Of a stretch of 64,000 nucleotides of DNA, positions 17,008-25,974 are shown piece by piece. Each line of letters opens with the position of its first letter. The stretch's first letter is position 1. Origin of the DNA: Nitrospirota bacterium (lineage in GTDB: Bacteria > Nitrospirota > Nitrospiria > Nitrospirales > Nitrospiraceae); NCBI GenBank assembly GCA_028876065.1, contig JAGWTI010000001.1, positions 1-64,000 of the forward strand, in the 5' to 3' direction. The translations under genes were made by a program, and so were the position numbers. Below the pieces are notes generated by a model that ran no database searches, was not told where the DNA came from, and saw only the letters and a list, made by a program, of their open reading frames with translations.

Positions 17008-17694
17008 GTGAAGCGGCAGATGAATTGGCAACGTGGCAGTGCAGTGGTGGTGGCAGCCGGCTTGCTGGCCGGATGTACCAGTCCTCCGCCGATCATCTCC
17101 CAGATCGTGATCCCGCCCTTGCCGCCGCCCAAGACAATCGGGTCTTTGTGGCAGGAGGAGAACGGGCGGGCCTATCTCTATGAAGATCTCCGCGCGATGA
17201 GGATCGGGGACATCTTGACCATCAAGATTCAGGAAAGCCATCAGGGGTCCAAGAGTGCCGATACGAGCGCGGAGCGGGACTCATCGCTCAATGACAGCTT
17301 GACCGGTAACACCATCGGGCTCCCTGCCATGGTGCTCAACAAGTTCCAAGCGAATTCGTTGGGCGTCAATGCCAATGCCCAGCACAAGTTTTCCGGCAAG
17401 GGGGCGACCAATCGGGCGGACACTCTGACCGGCACCATGTCCGCTCATGTGACGCAAGTGATGCCCAACGGAGACTTGCGGATCGAAGGCCGACGGGAAG
17501 TGACGGTGAACAGCGAGAAGCAGACGCTCAAAATCAGCGGCGTAGTCCGGCGCGTGGACGTGGATACGAAGAACCAGGTGCTGTCCACCGCGATCGCGGA
17601 CGCCAGAATCGAATACACGGGCCTCGGCGTCGTGGACGACGTGCAGCGACCGGGCTGGTTCACCAGGGTGTTGGACTGGATTTATCCGTTCTGA
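17008..17694 (+). CDS. flgH: Flagellar L-ring lipoprotein FlgH
   Basis: 228 residues from a GTG at 17008 (an ATG follows at 17020). The lipoprotein signal ends in the lipobox LLAGC, so the mature protein is lipid-anchored in the outer membrane. Family motifs include GSLWQEENGRAYLYEDLRAM, RIGDILTIKI and GDLRIEGRREVTVNSEKQTL. FlgH forms the L ring, evidence for a Gram-negative envelope. Confidence 0.95.
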   Translation: MKRQMNWQRGSAVVVAAGLLAGCTSPPPIISQIVIPPLPPPKTIGSLWQEENGRAYLYEDLRAMRIGDILTIKIQESHQGSKSADTSAERDSSLNDSLTGNTIGLPAMVLNKFQANSLGVNANAQHKFSGKGATNRADTLTGTMSAHVTQVMPNGDLRIEGRREVTVNSEKQTLKISGVVRRVDVDTKNQVLSTAIADARIEYTGLGVVDDVQRPGWFTRVLDWIYPF

Positions 17695-17729
17695 GGGAAA
17701 GCAGAAGGCAGAGAGGGGCGGGAGACAAC

Positions 17730-18872
17730 ATGAAGATGCGTGCCATTGTCAGCCTGATGCTCGTGGCGATCCTGCTTGCCGGCTCCGCCGAAGCGGCCCG
17801 GGTCAAGGACATCGCCACGATCGATGGAGTGAGGGAGAACCAGTTGCTGGGGTACGGTTTGGTGGTCGGCCTGAGCCAGACCGGCGACCAAGTGATCGGC
17901 GGCCAGTTCACGATCCAGGCGATGATGTCCATGTTGAACAAGATGGGCATCAATCTACTCATCGAGCCAATCCAGTTGTTAACCAGGAACATCGCCTCCG
18001 TGATGGTGACGGCCAAGCTTCCGCCCTTTGCAAGGCCGGGCATGACTCTGGATGCCATCGTGTCCACCATGGCCAACGCCAAGAGTCTGCAAGGAGGAAC
18101 CTTATTGCTGACCCCGCTGAAGGCTCCGAACCAAGAAGTCTATGCGGTGGCGCAAGGGCCGATTTCCATCGGCGGGTTTCTCGGCGGAGGAGGCGGGGGC
18201 GGCGGATCCAACAGCGGGAGCTCGACGGTGACGAAAAACCATCAGACGGCCGGAGTGGTACCGGGCGGCGCCATCGTAGAAAAGGAAATAACGGTGAGCA
18301 TCGACAGTTGGGATTCGGTTAGCATCATGCTGCGGCAATCGGATTTCACGACGTCGATTCGCCTCGCGGACGCCATCGACAGCATGTTGGGACCTGGGAC
18401 GGCCTTGCCGGTCAATGCCACGCAGGTGCGCGCTGCGGTGCCGGCCAGCTTTCAAGGGCGGATCGTGCAATATGTCGCGATGCTCGAAGCCTTGGACGTG
18501 GCCGTAGACGTGCCGGCAAAAGTGGTAGTCAACGAGCGGACCGGGACGGTCGTGCTGGGCGAGTATGTCCGGCTGTCCACGTGCGCCATCGCCCACGGCA
18601 ATTTGACCATCTCGGTCAAGGATACGGTTTCCGTCTCGCAGCCGAACGGGTCCATTTTGGGGAACAGTGCGGGGCAAACCGAGGTCATCAAGAATCAGGA
18701 CACGCAGGTTCAGGAGGACCCGGCCCGACTGATGCAGGTGGATGAAACCGTCACGCTGGGAGAGGTCGTCCGGGCACTCAATGCCGTCGGGGTGACTCCT
18801 AGGGACTTGGTGGCTATTCTCGCGGCACTGAAGGCTGCTGGTGCACTTCAGGCAAACCTAGAAGTTATATAG
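17730..18872 (+). CDS. flgI: Flagellar P-ring protein FlgI
   Basis: 380 residues with a signal peptide (MKMRAIVSLMLVAILLAGSAEA) and the typical opening VKDIATIDGVRENQLLGYGL, then VVGLSQTGDQ. A Gly-rich loop (GGGGGGGGSNSGSS, about residues 153-166) is longer than I would expect. The C-terminus (VVRALNAVGVTPRDLVAILA) is intact. FlgI forms the periplasmic P ring around the rod and is helped by FlgA. Confidence 0.96.
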   Translation: MKMRAIVSLMLVAILLAGSAEAARVKDIATIDGVRENQLLGYGLVVGLSQTGDQVIGGQFTIQAMMSMLNKMGINLLIEPIQLLTRNIASVMVTAKLPPFARPGMTLDAIVSTMANAKSLQGGTLLLTPLKAPNQEVYAVAQGPISIGGFLGGGGGGGGSNSGSSTVTKNHQTAGVVPGGAIVEKEITVSIDSWDSVSIMLRQSDFTTSIRLADAIDSMLGPGTALPVNATQVRAAVPASFQGRIVQYVAMLEALDVAVDVPAKVVVNERTGTVVLGEYVRLSTCAIAHGNLTISVKDTVSVSQPNGSILGNSAGQTEVIKNQDTQVQEDPARLMQVDETVTLGEVVRALNAVGVTPRDLVAILAALKAAGALQANLEVI

Positions 18873-18914
18873 AGTTAGGAAAATACTTTAATCTTTCGAT
18901 GAAAGTATCAAATC

Positions 18915-19322
18915 ATGCAAATTGCCCCGCTCCCGATCGCATACGACAAAGATTTGACCAATCTAGGCGGTCTCCAGGGTGTGGAAGGTTTGCCTTCTGA
19001 GCTGCGGCAAGCTCTGGCCAAATCTAATCGAAGTGAAGCTGAAATCAAGCAAGCGGCTAAGGAATTGGACGCCTACTTTATTTCCTATCTGATGAAGACG
19101 ATGCGTGAAACCGTGCCCAAGAAGGGACTTCTCCCCAATAAAGGCGGAGAACAGTTTTATTACTTTTATGACATGGAGATCGGGCGGTTGGCTGCCGAGC
19201 GCGGTGGGCTGGGATTCGGAGCCATGGTCATCGAGGACATGGCGCGACAACGCCCTGCGGATAGTCAAAAAAACCTCTCAAGTCCTGGGTCGGTTCAACC
19301 GATACAGGGGTCGAGCCGGTGA
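18915..19322 (+). CDS. flgJ: Rod-binding protein FlgJ, N-terminal domain only
   Basis: 135 residues matching only the rod-capping N-terminal half of FlgJ (AAKELDAYFISYLMKTMRET, GGEQFYYFYDMEIGRLAAER). The muramidase domain of enterobacterial FlgJ is absent, as in many other phyla, so a separate lytic enzyme must open the peptidoglycan. The 42-nt gap before it is AT-rich with a 7-bp inverted repeat (18883-18889 with 18902-18908). A FliA-like promoter for flgM lies inside the 3' end. Confidence 0.88.
   Translation: MQIAPLPIAYDKDLTNLGGLQGVEGLPSELRQALAKSNRSEAEIKQAAKELDAYFISYLMKTMRETVPKKGLLPNKGGEQFYYFYDMEIGRLAAERGGLGFGAMVIEDMARQRPADSQKNLSSPGSVQPIQGSSR
19278..19305 (+). promoter_or_regulatory. Candidate FliA (sigma-28) promoter of flgM-flgN-flgK-flgL
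   Basis: TCAAG (19278-19282), 15 nt, ACCGATAC (19298-19305), inside the 3' end of flgJ and 82 nt before the flgM ATG. FlgM and hook-associated genes are classical late (FliA) targets. The same TCAAG-N15-NCCGATA arrangement recurs at 36011, 36077, 37342, 37457 and 39517. Confidence 0.6.
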
Positions 19323-19387
19323 AGAGGCATGGAGGCAAAGGTCTGTCACTCTCAAGGAAGGCCTCACCGGTGGAGAGAGGGTAAGTG

Positions 19388-19690
19388 ATGGAAATTTCAG
19401 GACATGGGCGTGCACAGGAATTGGCGTCTCTCTTGCTGGGAACGCAGGATATCGACCAGCAGGCTGCCAAGCCTTCGGCGAGTTCTGCCACACAGCAGGA
19501 CCAAGTGCAAATCTCCGAGTATGCCAAGGATCTTCAGCGGATCACTTCGCTGACCAATGGCTCGGCTGACGCGAGGGCGAGCAAAATCGCGGGGATTCGG
19601 CAGGCATTGGACGCCGGAACCTACGATGTCAGCGGACGGAAAGTCGGGGATGCGTTGATTCGACAGGTTTTGACCGACGCGGTGCTGTAA
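19388..19690 (+). CDS. flgM: Anti-sigma-28 factor FlgM
   Basis: 100 residues from the ATG at 19388 (an in-frame GTG lies one codon upstream). The N-terminal half is polar and likely disordered; the C-terminal half has the FlgM signature (VQISEYAKDLQRI, then ADARASKIAGIRQALDAGTY and VSGRKVGDALIRQVL). FlgM binds FliA until it is exported through the completed hook. A strong 22-bp hairpin follows. Confidence 0.92.
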   Translation: MEISGHGRAQELASLLLGTQDIDQQAAKPSASSATQQDQVQISEYAKDLQRITSLTNGSADARASKIAGIRQALDAGTYDVSGRKVGDALIRQVLTDAVL

Positions 19691-19713
19691 CCGGTTTCTC
19701 CCTCATCCGGACT

Positions 19714-19774
19714 GGTCTTTGGGGGTGCGGTCGGCACACGCGTCGGCAGGAGCCGATCCGCACCCCCAAAGACC
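19714..19774. terminator. Very strong palindrome between flgM and flgN
   Basis: GGTCTTTGGGGGTGCGGTCGGC (19714-19735) pairs with GCCGATCCGCACCCCCAAAG and the following ACC (19752-19774), 22 pairs with one bulged base and a 16-nt loop. It begins 23 nt after the flgM stop. There is no U-tract. It could be a terminator, attenuator or RNA-processing signal that lowers flgN-flgK-flgL relative to flgM. Confidence 0.65.
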
Positions 19775-19803
19775 CCTCGCGCAAACCGGGGAGGGAAGAT
19801 AAC

Positions 19804-20310
19804 GTGCTGGACACTTCGACGACCACCCATCGCCTCAGCGAACTCCTCGAACGGGAACAACGTTGCATCGACGACCTCGGGGCGGTGCTTCATCAGGAGC
19901 AGGACGCCCTCCGCACGCTGTCGAACGATGGCCTCGCCGGAACCAATCAGCGGAAACTCGCATTGTTGGAGGAGATTCGCTCGCTGGAAGGGGAACGAAT
20001 CTCCTTGGTCGAGCAACTGGCGCTCGGCTGGGCCATGCCGTCCGAGTCGTTGACCCTCACGGCAATCGCTGGCCGAGCCGGCGCGGAAGACGCCGGGCGA
20101 CTCCTGTGGCTACAGGAGCGATTGAGTCGGTCCGTCGAAACCCTGCGCGCCGCCAATCGCATGAGTGGGGTGTTGGTCGCCGGCTCGCTGCTCCTGATCC
20201 AAAACATCCTCTCGCTGTGGACGCGTAATATTGCTGCGCCGCCGGTGTATTCGTCTTCGGGGGCATTGCAGGCGAAGGCTTCCGGCACGTTTTTGGCTAG
20301 GAAAGGGTAG
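19804..20310 (+). CDS. flgN: Flagellar hook-associated protein chaperone FlgN
   Basis: 168 residues from a GTG start with GGAGGGAAG upstream. Predicted all-helical with heptad-like leucines (RLSELLEREQRCIDDLGAVL), as in FlgN, the export chaperone for FlgK and FlgL. The sequence is weakly conserved; the call rests on size, helix pattern and position directly before flgK (3-nt gap). Confidence 0.8.
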   Translation: MLDTSTTTHRLSELLEREQRCIDDLGAVLHQEQDALRTLSNDGLAGTNQRKLALLEEIRSLEGERISLVEQLALGWAMPSESLTLTAIAGRAGAEDAGRLLWLQERLSRSVETLRAANRMSGVLVAGSLLLIQNILSLWTRNIAAPPVYSSSGALQAKASGTFLARKG

Positions 20311-20313
20311 GCG

Positions 20314-22341
20314 ATGTCCGGTATCGATTCGCTGTTCCAAATCGGCCAGAGCGCCCTTCAGGCGGCTCAGCAAACGATGACGGTGATCGGCCAAAACGTC
20401 GCCAACGTCAACACGCCCGGCTATTCCAAGCAGACGGCGGTCCTGACCGAAGCCCAAGCTCAGGATGCCAGTCCGGGACAGGTGGGGAGTGGGGTGCAGG
20501 TCGCCCAGATCCTCCGTACGACGGACTCCTTCCTCGAAGGACAATTGAACCTATCCCAACAGAAGCTCGGACAGCTCGGTGCCTATCGTGACGCGCTGTT
20601 CCAGATTCAGGGGCTGTATGGCGATTCCAACGCCCAAGGGGTCGGCGCCGACCTCAACAACTTCTTCGGTGCGCTTCAGGACGTTGCCACCAACCCATCG
20701 GACCCGACTGCGCGAAACGCCTTGCTCGCCAAGGCAGCAACGTTGACGGGGGACCTCAACCAAACGGCGGCCAACTTGAACACCCAACGCAAGTCGCTTG
20801 ATGGGCAGGTTAGCCAAACGATCAATGAAGTCAACACCCTGGCCTCGCAAATCGCCGACTTGAACGTCAAGATCTCCGATGCGACGCATCGTGGCCAGAA
20901 TGCCAATGACCTCATGGACCAACGTGGCCAATTGTTGAACCAACTCGGTCGGGATATTGGCATTGCCACGACCGTGGACGCCTCGGGGCAAGTGTCGGTA
21001 TACGTTGGCCGGGGCCAAGTGCTGGTGGAGCAGGGCCAGACCCGTGCCTTGTCCACCATAGCTCGCGCTGATAACAGCGGGTTGCAGGATATCGGTTACG
21101 CGGTAGGAAGCGGGGCGACCCAGGACATCACGCCCCTGATAACGGGCGGGAAGATGAAGGGGCTGCTGGATGCGCGGGATACGATCATTCCTGGGCAATT
21201 GAAGGCGCTGGATCAGGTGACGGCCGCCTTGACCACGGAGATGAATCAGCAGCATCGGCGGGGATATGGGTTGGACGGCTCGACCGGACAGGATTTCTTT
21301 TCGCCGCTCTCGGTCAGTTCGACGATTCCCGACACGAACACGGGGACCGCTTCTGTGTCCGCCTCCGCCGTCACGGCGCCGAGTTTGTTGACGATGCACG
21401 ATTACGAGATTCGATTCTCCTCCGCCACCGCCTATTCGATCGTCGACACGACCACCGGATCGGCCGGCAAGGGCAACTATACGGGAACCGCCATCACGGC
21501 TCCTACAGCCGGCGCCCCGCTCAACATCGTGACGGGGACGAACGACACCTTGACCGTATCGGTGGATGGCACGGCATCCGGCACCATCACATTGAGCGGG
21601 GCTGCGTCGCCGGGAAAAGCGTATGCCAGCGGGGCGGACCTTGCCACCGAAGTGCAGAACAAGATCAATGCGGATGCAACGTTGGTTGCGGCAGGCAAGA
21701 GCGTCACCGTCACCTACGATACCAGTGCGAACCGGCTGGTTATCACCTCCGATTCCGCTGCGGCCAGCTCGGCCGTGAATGTGACCGGCGGGACGGCACG
21801 CACGGCTTTGGGGCTGGCCAGCGGGACCAGCACGGCAAGCTCCGGAAGCTACGGCAGTCCGTCGACCTTGAACGTGGACGGAATCCAGGTCACGGTCACC
21901 GGCACGCCCGCGGCGGGCGACAAGTTAAAGGTCAACTCTTATACGGGCAGTGCCACGTCGATATCGGTCGCGTTGACCGACGCCAAGCAAGTGGCGGCGG
22001 CAGCCAGTCTGAGCGGAGGCGCGGGCGACAACGGCAATGCGCTGGCGCTGGTGGCCTTGCAGAGCAAGTCCATTGCGGATCTTGGGGGGACTACTTTTAC
22101 CGGGGCGTACCAAAACGCCGCCACGTCCCTCGGCGTGTCCGCCCAGAATGCGGACAGTAGCCTCAAAGCCCAACAATCGCTGGATCTGCAATTGCAGGGA
22201 TTCCGCGGCCAGGTTTCCGGAGTGTCGATGGATGAGGAACTGACCAGTATGATGCAATATCAGCGGATGTATCAAATGGCGGCCCGGTTGATTCAGATGA
22301 CCGATGAGATTCTACAGACACTGGTGGCGATCAAAAAATAG
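20314..22341 (+). CDS. flgK: Hook-associated protein 1 FlgK, enlarged
   Basis: 675 residues, longer than the usual 450-600. The start (GIDSLFQIGQSALQAAQQTM, NVANVNTPGYSKQTAVL) and the end (MDEELTSMMQYQRMYQMAAR, LIQMTDEILQTLVAIKK) are standard. The middle contains an inserted beta-rich, Thr/Ser-rich domain (about residues 345-545). Part of it (from 21541, NDTLTVSVDGTASGTITLSG) is almost identical to a segment of FlgL. FlgK forms the hook-filament junction with FlgL. Confidence 0.95.
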   Translation: MSGIDSLFQIGQSALQAAQQTMTVIGQNVANVNTPGYSKQTAVLTEAQAQDASPGQVGSGVQVAQILRTTDSFLEGQLNLSQQKLGQLGAYRDALFQIQGLYGDSNAQGVGADLNNFFGALQDVATNPSDPTARNALLAKAATLTGDLNQTAANLNTQRKSLDGQVSQTINEVNTLASQIADLNVKISDATHRGQNANDLMDQRGQLLNQLGRDIGIATTVDASGQVSVYVGRGQVLVEQGQTRALSTIARADNSGLQDIGYAVGSGATQDITPLITGGKMKGLLDARDTIIPGQLKALDQVTAALTTEMNQQHRRGYGLDGSTGQDFFSPLSVSSTIPDTNTGTASVSASAVTAPSLLTMHDYEIRFSSATAYSIVDTTTGSAGKGNYTGTAITAPTAGAPLNIVTGTNDTLTVSVDGTASGTITLSGAASPGKAYASGADLATEVQNKINADATLVAAGKSVTVTYDTSANRLVITSDSAAASSAVNVTGGTARTALGLASGTSTASSGSYGSPSTLNVDGIQVTVTGTPAAGDKLKVNSYTGSATSISVALTDAKQVAAAASLSGGAGDNGNALALVALQSKSIADLGGTTFTGAYQNAATSLGVSAQNADSSLKAQQSLDLQLQGFRGQVSGVSMDEELTSMMQYQRMYQMAARLIQMTDEILQTLVAIKK

Positions 22342-22350
22342 GAGGAGACC

Positions 22351-24114
22351 ATGCGGGTTTCCGATTCGCAAATATTCGGGGGCGTATTGGACAATCTTCA
22401 GCAGATTCGGCAGAAGATGGTGGACACCGAGAACCAGATTTCATCTTCAAAGAAAATCGTCCAGCCTTCGGATGACCCGACCACGTTCGGCCAGATCATC
22501 GGGGATAAACAGACGCTCGCCATGATCTCCCAGCGTCTCCGAAACATCCAGTTCGGCGGTCAGCGGTTGAGCGCCGCGGACACGGTCTTGGGCAACGTAT
22601 CGCAATCGCTGACTCGGATCAAGGAATTAGCCGTACAATTGGCGAGCGATACGAATACGGCGTCGGATCGCGCCACCGGAGCGTTGGAAGTGAAGCAGAT
22701 ATTGGCGCAACTCCAGCAAGCGGCCAATACGGACGTCGGAGGCCAAAATCTTTTCGCCGGGACCGCTACGCATGGGCGCGCGACCGGGGTTTCGATCACT
22801 CCGCCTACGACCGTCACGAGCGGAAGCAACGACACCTTGACCGTTTCGGTGGATGGCACGACCTCCGGAACTATCACGGTGACGGCCGGCTCTTACGCCA
22901 CAGGAGCTGCGCTTGCGTCACAGGTCCAGACTCAAATCAATGCCGACGCGACCTTGAAGGCCGCGGGCAAGAGCGTCACGGTCACGTTCGACACCGATCA
23001 TCTCGTGATTGCATCCAATAGTTCCGGCGGCTCCTCCACGGTCCAGGTCACCGGTGGGAGCGCTGTCGGCTCGCTTGGGTTGAATGGAGGAAGCGTTACG
23101 AACGGGGCCTTGCCGTTCGCGTTACGGGCCGTTACGTCGGCCGGCGCGGGTAATACCGGCGGAGCTTTGATTTCGCAAGGAAGCGTGAGTGATTCCAACG
23201 CGGCGACGTTTGACGACTATGTCATCAAATTCAGCGGGGCCAGTACTTTCGACGTCTATGATGTCTCCAAGCCGGTCTCCGTGTCGGTCGCCGGGGCAAA
23301 CACAGGGGGTGCCGTCGCGTCGGATGCAGGCGTGATCGATTCCTCCAAGGTCAAGCTGGACACCTATACCATTCAGTTTACGTCTGCCAGCCAGTATTCC
23401 GTCATCGATGCGACGACGGGCGCGACACTTTCGTCGGGGAATGCCTACACCTCCGGCGCGAACATCGACTTCGACGGCCTCCGCGTGAACCTCATCGACG
23501 GGACGAACGGCGGACCCCAGAGCGGGGATAGCTTCTCCGTTTCCTTGGGAGCGCAAAAGGTGGCGGCGAGTCAGACCTATACCAGTGGCAGTGCGATCAC
23601 CTTTGATGGGCTCCAGATGTCGATCAAAAACGGGACCGCCGCACCGGCAGCCGGTGATCTCTTTCGAGTCCAAACCGGCATCCAGTACCAGGGGAACAGC
23701 GGGCAGCAGGCCATCGAGGTCGGCGACAATCAAACCATCAAGACCAATCTGCCCGGCAATCAGGTCTTTAGCGGTTCCGCCATTGACCTGTTTGCCGCGG
23801 TGAAAGGCCTGGCCAATGCATTGACCGGCAATTACCAGGGCGGCATCAGTCAGGCCAACGCCGACGCCGATACCGCTACAAACCAGGTGGTCTCCGCTCA
23901 GGGCGAAGTCGGGGCGCTATCGAATCGGCTGACCGCGACCACGTCTACGCTCACTCAATTTCAGGGGCTTGTGACAGCGAATCTGTCGAACAAGCAGGAC
24001 ACCGACGTCGTACAAGCGATTTCTCAGCTCCAACAACAGCAACTGGCGCTCCAGGCGACGGCGCAAGTGGCCAGCGAAATGTTCAACGATTCGTTGCTGC
24101 AGTTTCTCAAATAG
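22351..24114 (+). CDS. flgL: Hook-associated protein 3 FlgL, enlarged
   Basis: 587 residues against about 300-400 in most bacteria. N-terminal helices (MRVSDSQIFGGVLDNLQQIR, LSAADTVLGNVSQSLTRIKE) and the C-terminal D0 helix (ISQLQQQQLALQATAQVASE) are flagellin-like. Several inserted beta modules fill about residues 155-450. One (from 22828, NDTLTVSVDGTTSGTITVTA) is shared with FlgK; two further units repeat the theme DDYVIKFSGAS / DTYTIQFTSAS. It joins FlgK to the filament. Confidence 0.93.
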   Translation: MRVSDSQIFGGVLDNLQQIRQKMVDTENQISSSKKIVQPSDDPTTFGQIIGDKQTLAMISQRLRNIQFGGQRLSAADTVLGNVSQSLTRIKELAVQLASDTNTASDRATGALEVKQILAQLQQAANTDVGGQNLFAGTATHGRATGVSITPPTTVTSGSNDTLTVSVDGTTSGTITVTAGSYATGAALASQVQTQINADATLKAAGKSVTVTFDTDHLVIASNSSGGSSTVQVTGGSAVGSLGLNGGSVTNGALPFALRAVTSAGAGNTGGALISQGSVSDSNAATFDDYVIKFSGASTFDVYDVSKPVSVSVAGANTGGAVASDAGVIDSSKVKLDTYTIQFTSASQYSVIDATTGATLSSGNAYTSGANIDFDGLRVNLIDGTNGGPQSGDSFSVSLGAQKVAASQTYTSGSAITFDGLQMSIKNGTAAPAAGDLFRVQTGIQYQGNSGQQAIEVGDNQTIKTNLPGNQVFSGSAIDLFAAVKGLANALTGNYQGGISQANADADTATNQVVSAQGEVGALSNRLTATTSTLTQFQGLVTANLSNKQDTDVVQAISQLQQQQLALQATAQVASEMFNDSLLQFLK

Positions 24115-24225
24115 CGTAACGGGAGAGAATGCAAAGAAGGGGTCATCCAATAAGCCGGGTGAGTGGCTCCGCACATAGGGAGCGCGGGAACGGCGCCGCA
24201 TATTCGGACGCCAGGGAGGGCGACC

Positions 24226-24477
24226 ATGCTAGTCCTGACACGGAAGTTAGGGGAAGGCATCACCATCGGAGACGACATCCGGGTGGTAGTGCTGGAAATG
24301 AAAGCCGGACAGGTCCGGTTGGGGATCGAGGCGCCCAGCGACGTCCAGGTCCATCGCGACGAGGTCTACGCGAAGATTCTCGACGAGAACAAGCAGGCCG
24401 CCAGAGCGCAACCGGCGGCAACCGAGGCGTTGAAACACCTCGGGCGTCCCATACAGGCTGAGGCGAAGCGCGTGTGA
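24226..24477 (+). CDS. csrA: Carbon storage/translational regulator CsrA
   Basis: 83 residues from the ATG at 24226 ([20 protein letters not shown]), with AGGGAGGG upstream. Core strands and the RNA-binding region ([20 protein letters not shown]) are intact; the C-terminus is about 20 residues longer than in E. coli CsrA. With FliW (next gene) it controls flagellin translation; two GGA-rich sites in the fliC leader (59136, 59253) are candidate targets. Confidence 0.95.
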   Translation: MLVLTRKLGEGITIGDDIRVVVLEMKAGQVRLGIEAPSDVQVHRDEVYAKILDENKQAARAQPAATEALKHLGRPIQAEAKRV

Positions 24478-24525
24478 GGCCATGCCTTCGAGCTGTGGGC
24501 AGGCGTTACGCCGAACGGAGATGAT

Positions 24526-24966
24526 ATGAAAATCAGCACGAGCCGATTCGGAGAGATCGAATTTCGAGACGAGGTGATGCTCCGGTTCCCATCCGGGATC
24601 ATCGGGTTTCCCCAGTCCACCCGGTACATCATTCTGGACCATGACCGAGAGGCGCCGTTCAAATGGCTGCAGTCGGCGGACGAAGGGGGCCTGGCCTTTG
24701 TGATCATGGACCCGCGCATGTTCAAGCCGGACTACCGGGTCATGCTGGAGCCGGCCGTTCTGGCCGACCTGGGGTCGCCGGCCGACGAGGAGTTGATCCT
24801 GTTCGTACTGCTGACCGTGCCGCCGGGAGACCCGGATCGGATTACGGCCAATTTGCGCGCCCCGGTCGTCGTGCATGAGCCGACCAGGCTGGCCAAGCAA
24901 ATCATCCTGCACGACGACCTGCCCACCCGCTATCCGCTCTTTGCCCAGCCGGTGGCCTGCCCGTAA
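24526..24966 (+). CDS. fliW: Flagellar assembly factor FliW (CsrA antagonist)
   Basis: 146 residues with the FliW pattern: FGEIEFRDEVMLRFPSGIIG, FPQSTRYIILDHDREAPFKW, LQSADEGGLAFVIMDP and a C-terminal part with NLRAPVVVHEPTRLAKQIIL. FliW binds either flagellin or CsrA; free FliW sequesters CsrA and so releases flagellin mRNA. Adjacent to csrA as in many phyla. Transcription converges on the minus-strand gene at 25018. Confidence 0.95.
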   Translation: MKISTSRFGEIEFRDEVMLRFPSGIIGFPQSTRYIILDHDREAPFKWLQSADEGGLAFVIMDPRMFKPDYRVMLEPAVLADLGSPADEELILFVLLTVPPGDPDRITANLRAPVVVHEPTRLAKQIILHDDLPTRYPLFAQPVACP

Positions 24967-25017
24967 GGCGCACGGGGCCCCATCGCACGGCCGCGGACCA
25001 GAAGAACGTGCCGGTTC

Positions 25018-25974
25018 CTACGTGCTGGGCTGGCACTCGCCGGTCGGCAGGCACATCTCGACCCGATTGCGTTGGGCGGAGCGTTTCGCCCGGTAGAGGG
25101 CGGAATCGGCCTCATCGATGAATGCGTCCGGATCGAGGAGCCGCCGCGCCGGCGTCGAGACCGTCACGCCGAAACTCATCGTGACGTGGATCGTGCGGCT
25201 CCGTCCCGACTGCGGGTCGATCGTGATCGGCAACGTTTCGATGCAGGTCCTGATCCGTTCCATGGCCGCATGGGCCTGTGCGAGGTCGCAGCCGGGGAGC
25301 AACACCAGGAACTCTTCCCCTCCGTAGCGGCCGGCCGCGTCGTAGCCGCGCAGGGACCCCTCGAGGGCATCGGCCACCTGCCGCAGCACGGCATCCCCCG
25401 CCAGGTGCCCGTATCGGTCGTTGACGTGCTTGAACAAGTCCAGGTCGCCCAATGCGAGGCCCAGCGGCGCGTCCAGGCGCTGCGCGCGATCGATCTCCTG
25501 CTCCAGGCGATGCATGATGGCGCCTCGGTTCCAGAGACCCGTGAGGGCATCGTGGGAGGCTTGCACACGCAGCGCTTCCCGCGACGCGATCAGCTCGCGC
25601 TGCAGCGCCAGGAGGCGCTGTCCGGCCAGGAGGCGCGCGCGCAACTCGTGCGAGTCGAACGGTTTGGTCAAATAATCGTCGGCCCCGGCTTCCAGGGCCG
25701 AGACGAGGTCCGGCACGGCGTCCTTCGCGGTCAGGACGAGCGTATAGATGTAGGGGCCCACCCGTCGCTTGCGGACCTCCCGGCAGACGTCCGGCCCGCT
25801 CAGGCCGGGCATGTCCCAATTCAGGATCGCCAGTTCCGGCCCGTCCGGCTCGAGCAGGAGGCGCAGGGCTTGGTTGCCGTCCGCGCAACCGATCACCCGG
25901 TATTCCCACTGGGAGAGTTTGGTTTCCAGCGCCAGACGCGAGATCGGGTCGTCTTCGGCGATCAGGACTTGCAC
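25018..25974 (-). CDS. PleD-like response regulator diguanylate cyclase (REC-GGDEF)
   Basis: 318 residues. Receiver domain (1-120: LIAEDDPISRLALE, phospho-acceptor region LAILNWDMPGLSG, LTKPF) followed by GGDEF with active GGEEF motif (GRYGGEEFLVLLPG) and upstream RGYD I-site. A diguanylate cyclase activated by phosphorylation. Its start overlaps the 3' end of the hybrid kinase gene by 13 nt, so that kinase is the likely partner. Confidence 0.92.
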   Translation of the reverse strand: MQVLIAEDDPISRLALETKLSQWEYRVIGCADGNQALRLLLEPDGPELAILNWDMPGLSGPDVCREVRKRRVGPYIYTLVLTAKDAVPDLVSALEAGADDYLTKPFDSHELRARLLAGQRLLALQRELIASREALRVQASHDALTGLWNRGAIMHRLEQEIDRAQRLDAPLGLALGDLDLFKHVNDRYGHLAGDAVLRQVADALEGSLRGYDAAGRYGGEEFLVLLPGCDLAQAHAAMERIRTCIETLPITIDPQSGRSRTIHVTMSFGVTVSTPARRLLDPDAFIDEADSALYRAKRSAQRNRVEMCLPTGECQPST

